DNA from: Candidatus Heimdallarchaeota archaeon
GTDB taxonomy: Archaea; Asgardarchaeota; Heimdallarchaeia; Heimdallarchaeales; Heimdallarchaeaceae
Assembly: GCA_021399345.1 (NCBI GenBank)
Contig: JAAFKI010000112.1
Location: 1-45,752, forward strand
Direction: 5' to 3'
Length of the DNA: 45,752 nucleotides
In this document: in pieces, positions 25,167-32,814 of the stretch
How the letters are laid out: each line of letters starts with the position of its first letter
How positions within the stretch are numbered: the first letter of the stretch is position 1
Notes under the pieces: model-generated
What the model was told of the DNA's origin: nothing
The model's database searches: none
The model's input: the letters and a program-made list of their open reading frames with translations, nothing else
Made by a program: the position numbers and the translations under genes

Positions 25167-26870
25167 TTAGTTCAACCCTATAATATCTCCATCTTCTGTA
25201 TAGTCCATCCTGTTAGCAGCAGGAACGGGAGGTAGTCCAGGTAACAAGAACATGCTTCCACAAACAGGAACTATAAATTTAGCACCTGTATAAAGACGAA
25301 CTTCGTCTACATTCAAAGTCCAGCCTTTTGGAGCACCCATTAAACCAATTTTATCAGAAAGACTAAGTTGGGTCTTAGCCATACAGAGAGGAAAATCAGA
25401 AAAACCTAGAGTTTCAATAACTTTGATGTCTTGATCAGCTTGAGGAGAATACTCAACATCTTTAGCACCATAGATCTTGGTAGCGATTTTTTCAATCTTG
25501 GTTTTAATAGAATCGGAGAATTCATAAGCAAATTTGACATCGCCAGAACCTTTTTCGATGGCAGCAAGAACGGCTTCAGCGAGGTCGAGACCACCCTCAC
25601 CACCTTTCATGAAAACTTCACTTTCAGCAGCAGTGACGCCAAGAGATTCGCATTTCTGTTTGATCCAAGCCATTTCTTCATCATTGTCGAAGGGGAAGCG
25701 GTTAATAGCAACAACAGGAGGGATGTTGAAGACATTGAGCATATTGTCGAGATGTTTTTCGACATTTTCGAAACCTTTGGCAAGAGCGTCGAGGTTCTTT
25801 TCTTTGGCTTGATCCAAATCTTTGATTCCACCATGGAGCTTGAGAGCTCTTGCAGTAACAACGAGAACAACAGCATTGGGGAGAGTGTCATACTGGCGAG
25901 CGACAATGTCAACGAATTTTTCGAAACCTAAGTCAGCAGCAAAACCGCCTTCAGTAATGGTATAATCAGCCAATTTGAGAGCGAGCTTGGTGCCGATGAT
26001 GCTAGAATTGCCGTGGGCAACGTTCGCGAAGGGTCCTGCGTGAATGAATCCTGGTACTCCTTCAAAGTTTTGCACTAGGTTTGGTTTTATTGCATCTTTC
26101 AGTATTAGTGTCATAGCTCCTACTGCTTCAATATCCTTTGCGAATACTGGTTTATCATCATAAGTATATCCTAATAGAATACTTCCTAACCTTTCTTTTA
26201 GTTCTCCCACATCAGCCGATAGAGCTAAAATAGCCATTATTTCTGAAGCTGCTGTGATAACAAAACCTGTGTTTAGGATGTCACCACCCATTCTTCTTCC
26301 ACCAAGTCCAGTAATGATATTTCTTAATGCTCTATCATTCATATCTATTGTTCTTGGCCAAGTTACTTTGGTTGGATCAATATTACACTTATTTCCTTTT
26401 GTCAAATGATTATCAAGCAAAGCTGCAAGTAAATTATGAGCAGAAGTAATTGCATGTATATCTCCTGTAAAGTGCAGATTTATGTCCCACATTGGAAACA
26501 CTTGAGAGTATCCACCACCTGTAGCTCCTCCTTTTATTCCAAAAGTTGGTCCCATACTTGGTTCTCTTAATGCAAACATTACACTTTTGCCTATCTTTTG
26601 CATTGCTTGAGATAGACCTATTGTGGTAACTGTCTTTCCTTCACCAGCTCTTGAAGCAGTCATTGCTGTAACTGCAATTAGTTTTCCATTTGGTTTTTCA
26701 GAATTTAGTATCTTTAGCATGGTTTGATAGTTTATTTTTGCTACATACTTTCCAAATTGCTCTAGGTCATCTTCTTCTAGACCTACTTTTGCAGCAATTT
26801 CTCTAATGTTTTTCATATCTTTTGCTTTTTCTTGAGCAATTTCAATGTCTTTCTTCATTATAATCATCAT
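25167..26870 (-). CDS. fhs: Formate-tetrahydrofolate ligase (10-formyl-THF synthetase)
   Basis: Makes 10-formyl-THF from formate, THF and ATP. This is the entry step of the folate-type methyl branch (Wood-Ljungdahl) and feeds purine synthesis. The 567 residues match the family (about 555-560). The P-loop segment is TAMTASRAGEGKTVTTIGLSQ. Other landmarks are GPFANVAHGNSSIIGTK (from 279), the TEGGFAADLGFEKF core, and the C-terminal VPVCGSMFLLPGLPPVPAA. All landmarks are intact. Start candidates M1, M2 and M5 lie together; which is used is uncertain. The gene is a mosaic. Bases 26034-26870 have about 30-40% G+C, while 25560-26033 has about 43-62% in 60-base counts. The change is at or near the point where the downstream fragment's homology begins. 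Confidence 0.95.
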   Translation of the reverse strand: MMIIMKKDIEIAQEKAKDMKNIREIAAKVGLEEDDLEQFGKYVAKINYQTMLKILNSEKPNGKLIAVTAMTASRAGEGKTVTTIGLSQAMQKIGKSVMFALREPSMGPTFGIKGGATGGGYSQVFPMWDINLHFTGDIHAITSAHNLLAALLDNHLTKGNKCNIDPTKVTWPRTIDMNDRALRNIITGLGGRRMGGDILNTGFVITAASEIMAILALSADVGELKERLGSILLGYTYDDKPVFAKDIEAVGAMTLILKDAIKPNLVQNFEGVPGFIHAGPFANVAHGNSSIIGTKLALKLADYTITEGGFAADLGFEKFVDIVARQYDTLPNAVVLVVTARALKLHGGIKDLDQAKEKNLDALAKGFENVEKHLDNMLNVFNIPPVVAINRFPFDNDEEMAWIKQKCESLGVTAAESEVFMKGGEGGLDLAEAVLAAIEKGSGDVKFAYEFSDSIKTKIEKIATKIYGAKDVEYSPQADQDIKVIETLGFSDFPLCMAKTQLSLSDKIGLMGAPKGWTLNVDEVRLYTGAKFIVPVCGSMFLLPGLPPVPAANRMDYTEDGDIIGLN

Positions 26871-27155
26871 CTAAGATTGTTAGTTGAACCCCCTTTCTGA
26901 GTTTCAATTAAAAAATATTTGGATGTAGTAATAATACTGGTTTCAACAATCTTGTTCCGTTAAAACCATATTTAAAGAAAATTTATTTGCTAAATCATAT
27001 AACAGAATTCAGATAATCAGATTACTCACTATTTTAATAGCAAAAACCCTTTTCTAATAATTTTTTCTGATAGAATGTTGTCAAATAGATACGTTCTAAA
27101 ATGTCCATATCCCTTGAAGCATAGAATTCAAAATCATAGAGTAGTGTATATTTTA

Positions 27156-28133
27156 ATGAGATGCGAACACCCACAATGTAATGTTGATGCTGACATACTT
27201 TTCTATTGTAGATTCTGTAGGGGGTCATTCTGTCAAAACCACAGAGATTCGCAAAATCACAATTGTCCTTCAGTAAATCAAAGAACAGGTACAGCTCCTG
27301 GTGCACCTCAAAGTTCTGTTACACCTGCTGAAGCTATGCGACGATTTGCCCATAGCGTCGCTCAAGCTGCTCAACAATCTCAACAATCTAAACAATCTAA
27401 ACAATCTCAACAATCACAACCTGCACCTAAGTACTTTGATGATGAAAAAAGTAAGAAAAAATTCATTGAAAAACGTCTTACCGAATCTGGACAACTTTTT
27501 ACATTTGGTAATGAAATATTGGACATTCTTTTCGGTTTTGCTCTAATTGTGCTTGTTTTTGGTCTCTTTCAATATCTAGCTGGTTCAACAGATATTTGGT
27601 GGTGGGGATTTGTAGTCTCCATTGCCTTAGTTGGCACTGCTTTCCTACCTCATGAACTAGCTCATAAGTTTGTAGCCATAAGAAAAGGTCAATATGCTAG
27701 ATACATCCTTTGGGTAAGGGGATTGATGTTTACTCTATTAACAATGGTAATCGGTATAGGTCTAATCGTTCCTGGTTTTGTTGCTATTGTTCCGATGAGC
27801 AGACAAATGGACAAAAGGGATCTAGGATTGGTTGCTTTTGCTGGACCTTTTACAAATGCGATAATAGGATTTGTTAGCTTGATTTTTGGTTTCTTGACTC
27901 ATTTTGGTGCTATAGCTTTACCTCCTCTTTTAGCAAGTCCAAATATCTTTATCCTAGTTGCTCAGTTTAATGGATTAATTGCTCTCTTCAATTGCATACC
28001 AGTCTGGCAACTTGATGGCAAGAAAATATTGAATTGGAGTAAAGTCGCATATTTTGCACTAATCGCCGCTAATCTGGCACTAGTCATACCTGCGTTCATA
28101 ATCAATCCCTCCTTTCTTTCAGGAGGATCATGA
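27156..28133 (+). CDS. AN1 zinc finger fused to site-2 protease (M50)
   Basis: Membrane metalloprotease with an N-terminal zinc finger. From the start MRCEHPQC, an AN1-type finger spans about 3-37 with spacing C-x4-C-x9-C-x2-C-x4-C-x2-H-x5-H-x-C. A Gln/Ser/Lys low-complexity linker follows at about 72-88. The M50 membrane domain then has the zinc motif HELAH at 166-170 and the second motif NCIPVWQLDG at about 279-288, with five to six helices. Both S2P motifs are complete, so it should be active in intramembrane proteolysis. The frame is open 27 codons further upstream to ATG 27075, but starting at 27156 places AN1 exactly at the N terminus. In eukaryotes AN1 fingers bind ubiquitin-system or AAA-ATPase partners. 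The cytosolic target here is unknown. Confidence 0.9.
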   Translation: MRCEHPQCNVDADILFYCRFCRGSFCQNHRDSQNHNCPSVNQRTGTAPGAPQSSVTPAEAMRRFAHSVAQAAQQSQQSKQSKQSQQSQPAPKYFDDEKSKKKFIEKRLTESGQLFTFGNEILDILFGFALIVLVFGLFQYLAGSTDIWWWGFVVSIALVGTAFLPHELAHKFVAIRKGQYARYILWVRGLMFTLLTMVIGIGLIVPGFVAIVPMSRQMDKRDLGLVAFAGPFTNAIIGFVSLIFGFLTHFGAIALPPLLASPNIFILVAQFNGLIALFNCIPVWQLDGKKILNWSKVAYFALIAANLALVIPAFIINPSFLSGGS

Positions 28134-28181
28134 CTTATCTAAAATTGAGATTTTGTAAGACAAGCTTTTCTGATTTTAGTT

Positions 28182-30632
28182 TTATTTGTTCGTTAAGAAG
28201 GTGTTATCTATGAAACCAGTTATCGATCTACGTTCTTCATAATTTAGATTTAAGCCAGATTTACTGAAAGAGACTAATCTTTCCCAGATACTACCAGATT
28301 CATTTAAAATTCTTGAAAAATCGTCTAGTTTATGAATTGCTGCAAATGATTTTCCAACGAAAAAATAACTAAAGAATAGCGTATCTATCCTTCTAAGTAT
28401 ATAGGAATAATCGTACAACCGTCCTCTTCTTGCTGTTTTATGATTTGTTTCTTCTTCTATCTGTGTTTTCATTTCTGGTAAAATTCTTTCTATTATATCA
28501 TCTTCCAAAGTATCCATTAATTTCTCAGAGAATAATATTTCACCAAATTCAGTAAAAATAAAGATTATGACAGGTTTTTCATCTTCTTTTTCAACTTCTG
28601 CAGGAAGGACTACTCCTTTCTTTAACATCTGACTTAACATATCTTCTATTCTTGTGAGTTCTAAAATCTCTACAATGGAAGGAAGTTTTGTAGTAAACTT
28701 TCTCCATAAATCGAGCTGACTAATTAAGAAATCGTGTTCATCTGAAATCTTTCTAGCCATAAGATTCAAACCTTTTTCCTCAGCCATCACTTGTGCATTA
28801 AAATACAAACGTTGTGCTTCTTCAGCATTCAATTCAAGAAGTGAAATTTGGGATTGTAACCAATAAGTCTGCACAAGTAAAGGATAAGTAAGCTCTCTAA
28901 TCCCTATTTGCTGTAATTGATTTATAAAGAATTTAAGCTCTTCTAGTAACTTATAGTCTTCTGATTCCTTCAATTCAATGAGTAAAAGATCGCATAAGTT
29001 TAATATTGCAGTTTCAACAATCCGATATTCTACATCTTTCTCATTGATAATATATTTTAGTAATTCTTTGGCTTTCATTCTATCTTGAACATTCTTATTT
29101 CTTTTTAGAACTAAAGCTGTTGAGAGTTTATTAGTTATTTCGAGTACTTTATTTTCTAACTCCTTATCAATTTCCTGTAACGATTGCAAATAAGTAGCAG
29201 CTTTCTCTAAATCCTCCAAATCAAGATAACAAGAAATGAGGTTGGAATAATCTAATGCTAAGTAGAGTTTGTTTTTTTGATTATTGGATGTTTTTCTTAC
29301 TTCATAGAAATAGTGTAAGGCCTTATCATACGCCCCCTTCATTTGAAAAATCCTTCCAATATTAACTAAAGATTCTCTTATTCCATCTGGTCTTTCAAGA
29401 ATTCTAAAATTTTCAAGAGAGTCAGTATAATTTTTCAAAGCTTTATCCAAATCTCCCTTTTTTAGATCTATTTGACCTTTTTGTGATTGAGCTATCGCTA
29501 ATCCTTCAACATCTTCTCTTTCATCAAAATATTCTATTAACTCATTAATGAATTCTAAAGCTCTGTTTAACTCTCCCTTGTATATAAATGCTGAAGTTAA
29601 ACCAGTTTGAATTGCATGAATTGTCCTGTTTGATTCGGCTTCTTTTGCGTTCGACAAAGCTTCATACAAAAGAGTCACTCCTTTTTCATACTCCATCTCT
29701 CCATAGATTACACCATTTGCATAATTGTAAAGAGATAAAGCAGTTAATATTCTATCACCAATTTCACGAAATAAATCACTTGCAATCTTACTATGTTTTA
29801 ATGATAGATCTGATTCACCTTTCTGATTGTACGCCTCATCTAGAGCAAAATGTACGCTTGCTTTAAGCCTTTTTGATCCTATTTCTTCATTGAGGAGAAG
29901 AGCTTCTTCAAGAAGATCAATTGCAGTATCATGATTACCCGAAAAAGCATGCATCATACCTTTTCTAAAAAGAATACTTGCATGACCAATCTTATTCTCA
30001 TCCCTTTTCCAGATTTCTTGAGATTCTTCATAACATTCAAAGGCTTCTTTATACCTTGATTCGAGGTAAAAAAACCAGCCTTTAAGTTCCAAGGAAATAG
30101 CTACTCCATAGTCATAATTTCGTTCGCGACTAAGGTTAATGCATTCATCAAAAGAATCTATTATCTGATCGAAGCTTTCTGGTAGATAGAATTCAAAATA
30201 TCTCTTAGAGATTGTTATTATTCTTACTCTTTGAATTAATAAATCGATTTTTCTTGTAAACATTTCATGTGAATCTATAATTTTAGATTTCTGTAGAATT
30301 TGTTCAGCTTCTTCAAGAAAATCTAATCCTTCTTTCGCTTTACCTAAAATTTCAAAATTTTCAGCTTTACAAATGTAATAATCTAGTTGTTGAACATCAT
30401 TACCAATTTCAAAAATCTCATTATTTATTTCTTCTAGCAAGTTAAGAGCTTGAATGTGATGATTAAGTTTGGTTAAAACCCGGCATTTGAGTAGTTGATA
30501 GACTATTCTTGTTTCTCTAGATGTTGCATTGGAAGATAGAACAGATTGAATTTTCTCCAATAAATGGATACTATGACCTTTTCTAATTAACTGTTCTATT
30601 TGTTCTGGTGTTTCAGAAACAAAATCTGTCAT
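28182..30632 (-). CDS. Large TPR protein with a C-terminal globular domain
   Basis: An 816-residue protein whose first about 530 residues are TPR/alpha-solenoid hairpins, with at least ten repeats such as GWFFYLESRYKEAFECYEES, KGQIDLKKGDLDKALKNYTD and IGRIFQMKGAYDKALHYFYE. A less regular helical part spans 530-690. Residues about 700-810 are strand-rich, starting VIIFIFTEFGEILFSEKL and including YSYILRRIDTLFFSYFFVGK, and could be a longin- or roadblock-like module. No signal or membrane segment is present. It is probably a scaffold that links many partners to the C-terminal domain. Its tail faces the AN1-S2P gene. Confidence 0.8.
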   Translation of the reverse strand: MTDFVSETPEQIEQLIRKGHSIHLLEKIQSVLSSNATSRETRIVYQLLKCRVLTKLNHHIQALNLLEEINNEIFEIGNDVQQLDYYICKAENFEILGKAKEGLDFLEEAEQILQKSKIIDSHEMFTRKIDLLIQRVRIITISKRYFEFYLPESFDQIIDSFDECINLSRERNYDYGVAISLELKGWFFYLESRYKEAFECYEESQEIWKRDENKIGHASILFRKGMMHAFSGNHDTAIDLLEEALLLNEEIGSKRLKASVHFALDEAYNQKGESDLSLKHSKIASDLFREIGDRILTALSLYNYANGVIYGEMEYEKGVTLLYEALSNAKEAESNRTIHAIQTGLTSAFIYKGELNRALEFINELIEYFDEREDVEGLAIAQSQKGQIDLKKGDLDKALKNYTDSLENFRILERPDGIRESLVNIGRIFQMKGAYDKALHYFYEVRKTSNNQKNKLYLALDYSNLISCYLDLEDLEKAATYLQSLQEIDKELENKVLEITNKLSTALVLKRNKNVQDRMKAKELLKYIINEKDVEYRIVETAILNLCDLLLIELKESEDYKLLEELKFFINQLQQIGIRELTYPLLVQTYWLQSQISLLELNAEEAQRLYFNAQVMAEEKGLNLMARKISDEHDFLISQLDLWRKFTTKLPSIVEILELTRIEDMLSQMLKKGVVLPAEVEKEDEKPVIIFIFTEFGEILFSEKLMDTLEDDIIERILPEMKTQIEEETNHKTARRGRLYDYSYILRRIDTLFFSYFFVGKSFAAIHKLDDFSRILNESGSIWERLVSFSKSGLNLNYEERRSITGFIDNTFLTNK

Positions 30633-30712
30633 TATAGTGACTCCTTAAACAAAATAAACAGAAATTAAACTATCTTTTATACTTTCTGGAAAAATCTGTA
30701 TTTTCACCAAAA

Positions 30713-30742
30713 TTTAAATAGGTTGTAGACACACTGTTCACA
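30713..30742 (+). promoter_or_regulatory. TATA box and TGTAGACA-type site, near-leaderless promoter
   Basis: TTTAAATA at 30713-30720 is followed at 30724-30742 by TGTAGACACACTGTTCACA, an imperfect palindrome of TGTnnACA halves (6 of 8 positions) around CAC. The start codon is only 26 bases after the TATA box, so the message would be leaderless or nearly so. A site like the 19-mer recurs before the beta-helix gene. Confidence 0.45.
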
Positions 30743-30746
30743 TACA

Positions 30747-31214
30747 ATGCCAGACATTGCAACTTCAGATAAAGTTCGTATTCGTGCTAGAGCAAAAAAT
30801 TTTGTTTTAGACCTGTGGGGAGGTCCATTCAAGAACAGTTTTTTGGTGTACGATATAACACTTAGAGCTTTATATAAACATGCAGCAAGATGGAATTTCT
30901 GCTTATTATGCGGTGAAATTGATATTGTTAAGAATTTAACAACAAATCATGATTGTATTAAAGACTACACTGAAAAATTAAGTGAAGATCAGCTTTCAAA
31001 TCCAAAAAACATACCAATGATAATATCAACAAGTTGGATTAAACTAAAAGAATTTTTCCTAACTAATAAACATATAACAACGTTAAATGAATTAGGAGTA
31101 GAAATAAAATACAAAGAAGATATTCCTGTAATTACTACTTCTAAAGATGTTTCAATTGTTAAAGAAGATATTTCAGAGAAAGAAAAAGCAAGAATTCAAA
31201 GTGATAGCAGTTAA
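30747..31214 (+). CDS. Small unrecognised protein with possible Cys/His metal site (155 aa)
   Basis: A soluble protein. The conserved-looking core is FVLDLWGGPFKNSFLVYDI (about 19-37) followed by FCLLCGEIDIV (51-61) and NHDC near 68-71, together C-x2-C...H-x-C, which could bind zinc. The last 40 residues are charged and probably disordered. No homologous family comes to mind. It has its own TATA promoter and lies between the large TPR gene (divergent) and the beta-helix gene (same strand). Confidence 0.65.
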   Translation: MPDIATSDKVRIRARAKNFVLDLWGGPFKNSFLVYDITLRALYKHAARWNFCLLCGEIDIVKNLTTNHDCIKDYTEKLSEDQLSNPKNIPMIISTSWIKLKEFFLTNKHITTLNELGVEIKYKEDIPVITTSKDVSIVKEDISEKEKARIQSDSS

Positions 31215-31279
31215 TTTCCTACAAATTTAGCTATTTTTTTTCATTGAAACTGAAAGATTATGTCTCAAGAGAGAAAATA

Positions 31280-31321
31280 TGTAGACAAAATGTTTATATA
31301 GAGTGTCAACATGTTGTTTAC
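31280..31321 (+). promoter_or_regulatory. Promoter with inverted repeat around the TATA box
   Basis: TTTATATA at 31293-31300 is a good TATA box 57 bases before the ATG at 31357. It is flanked by inverted arms GTAGACAAAATG (31281-31292) and CATGTTGTTTAC (31310-31321), matching at 10 of 12 positions. The left arm with the TATA box reads TGTAGACAAAATGTTTATA, matching 15 of 19 bases of the site before the preceding gene. A repressor bound here would cover the TATA box. Confidence 0.5.
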
Positions 31322-31356
31322 TTGGTTCTATTTAAACAGAATCTCAAGGTGAAAAA

Positions 31357-32583
31357 ATGAAAAAAAAAGCTATAATGTCAAGAAGAAAGATTATAGTGAT
31401 AACTGTTACTACACTAATTATCTTTTCTCTAAATATGAGTACAACCGTTAGTATGTCAACCGTGGACGATTACAAAATATCCAAACCTTTTAATCTAGCT
31501 TTAACACTTCATGGCCCCATAGAAATAATCACTGATGATAATTTTACTGATTATGGTTTTCCTGGCTCAGGAACAGATGTAGACCCTTACATTATTCAAG
31601 AATATAACATTACTACCACAAGCGGAAGTGGAATTTCCATAGAAGATACGACTAAGTATTTTGTTATTCGTGACTGTTATATTGATGCTGATATTTATGG
31701 TATTTACATTAGTTATGTTGCTGATGGAACAGCTACAATCATAAATAACATTTGTACTAATAACAATGATGATGGTATCTTTCTGTGTCATGCTAGTTTT
31801 TCTACTCTGATTAATAACACTTGTACTAACAACGACTACGGTATCTGTATGCTTGGTTCTGCTAGTTCTACTCTGACTGATAACACTTGTAATAACAACA
31901 ATAAGGGAATCAATCTGTATAGTTGTCTTAGTTCTACTCTGACTGATAACACTTGTACAAGCAACAATTATGGTATCTATCTGTATAGTTCTTCTGGTTC
32001 AACTCTTGCAGATAACACTTGTACCAACAACTTGGATGGTATCAATGTGGGACGTTCTTCTTTTTCTACTCTGACTGATAACACTTGTACAAACAACATT
32101 GACAGAGGAATCTATGTAGAGTATTCTTCTGAAGTTACTCTGACTGATAACACTTGTACAAACAACAATTATGGTATCTATCTGCTTAATTCTTATACTT
32201 GTCTTTTTACTGACAATCTTTTACAAGAAAATGAAGAATATGGAATCTACTTAAATTCTCTTTCTGATGACACCATTATTTATCACAATTATTTTGTAGA
32301 CAATAACCTAGGAGGTATTTCACAAGCTAATGATAATGGAACAAATAATTTCTGGTGTAATAAAGAAACCAAACTAGGGAATTACTGGTCTGGTCACGAG
32401 AAAGGAAAATATATTATTGATGGTTCTGCTAATTCAACGGATCCATATCCACTCAAAGAAATTTACGGCACTGAAAGAATCGGAGGTTCTTCTATCCTTC
32501 TAATTTCCTTTATGATTTCAACTATTCTGATTACTCTTGTTAGAAGAAAGAGAAAACACGAAAAGGACGTTAATAATAAATGA
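31357..32583 (+). CDS. Secreted right-handed beta-helix protein (NosD-like repeats)
   Basis: A surface protein of 408 residues with a signal segment (about 8-32) and a C-terminal membrane helix with basic end (ILLISFMISTILITLVRRKR), so it is anchored outside. The N-terminal GSGTDVDPYIIQEYNI motif introduces parallel beta-helix coils. From about 120 to 290 there are seven coils of about 22 residues each, of the form STLTDNTCTNNNYGIYLYSS, with a Cys at the same place in every coil. The end NYWSGH and DPYPL are typical closing segments of this family. The C-terminal helix resembles archaeal sorting or anchor signals, but no sortase motif is certain. Likely a carbohydrate-binding or structural surface protein. 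Confidence 0.88.
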   Translation: MKKKAIMSRRKIIVITVTTLIIFSLNMSTTVSMSTVDDYKISKPFNLALTLHGPIEIITDDNFTDYGFPGSGTDVDPYIIQEYNITTTSGSGISIEDTTKYFVIRDCYIDADIYGIYISYVADGTATIINNICTNNNDDGIFLCHASFSTLINNTCTNNDYGICMLGSASSTLTDNTCNNNNKGINLYSCLSSTLTDNTCTSNNYGIYLYSSSGSTLADNTCTNNLDGINVGRSSFSTLTDNTCTNNIDRGIYVEYSSEVTLTDNTCTNNNYGIYLLNSYTCLFTDNLLQENEEYGIYLNSLSDDTIIYHNYFVDNNLGGISQANDNGTNNFWCNKETKLGNYWSGHEKGKYIIDGSANSTDPYPLKEIYGTERIGGSSILLISFMISTILITLVRRKRKHEKDVNNK

Positions 32584-32789
32584 CAATTGGAGAAATAATG
32601 GTTAATATAATTTGTTGGTTTGCAGTTAATAGGTTTAGTCTACTGTTCTGACAATTAATTTCTCCTATTCTTTTTTCCTTCTTTTTATCTGATCTTCGTT
32701 ATGCTCTATGTGGTTTCAATCAAAAAAGATAATTATAGGGACTCTTAACTAGATTAGGGATGAACAAGGCATTACTGAGAGCTTTTGCT

Positions 32790-32805
32790 CTATGACGAGT
32801 CATAG
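32790..32805. repeat. 16-bp palindrome near the 3' end of the isomerase gene
   Basis: CTATGAC (32790-32796), GA, GTCATAG (32799-32805): a perfect 7-base inverted repeat with a two-base centre, 10 bases past the end of the isomerase gene. The gap 32584-32814 also holds T-rich tracts near 32668-32690 that fit termination of the beta-helix gene. No gene is seen in this 231-base gap. Confidence 0.4.
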
Positions 32806-32814
32806 TTAGTCTGA

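Noticed and set aside
25431..25931. Open frames on the plus strand opposite fhs (also at 19818-20174)
   Set aside because: They mirror the conserved fhs coding sequence, occur in both copies at the same place, and have no family features; antisense shadows of a strongly biased gene.
19445..26870. The fhs copies as ends of an insertion sequence or composite transposon
   Set aside because: The copies are protein-coding gene halves in direct orientation, with no transposase, terminal inverted repeats or target duplication visible.
27370..27420. Short CAATCTAAA-type tandem repeats as a mobile or regulatory repeat
   Set aside because: They are in-frame codons of a Gln/Ser/Lys linker in the AN1-S2P protein.
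31740..32200. Regular 66-69 base repeats as a CRISPR array
   Set aside because: The repeats are in frame, translate to beta-helix coils, and have no variable spacers or cas genes nearby.
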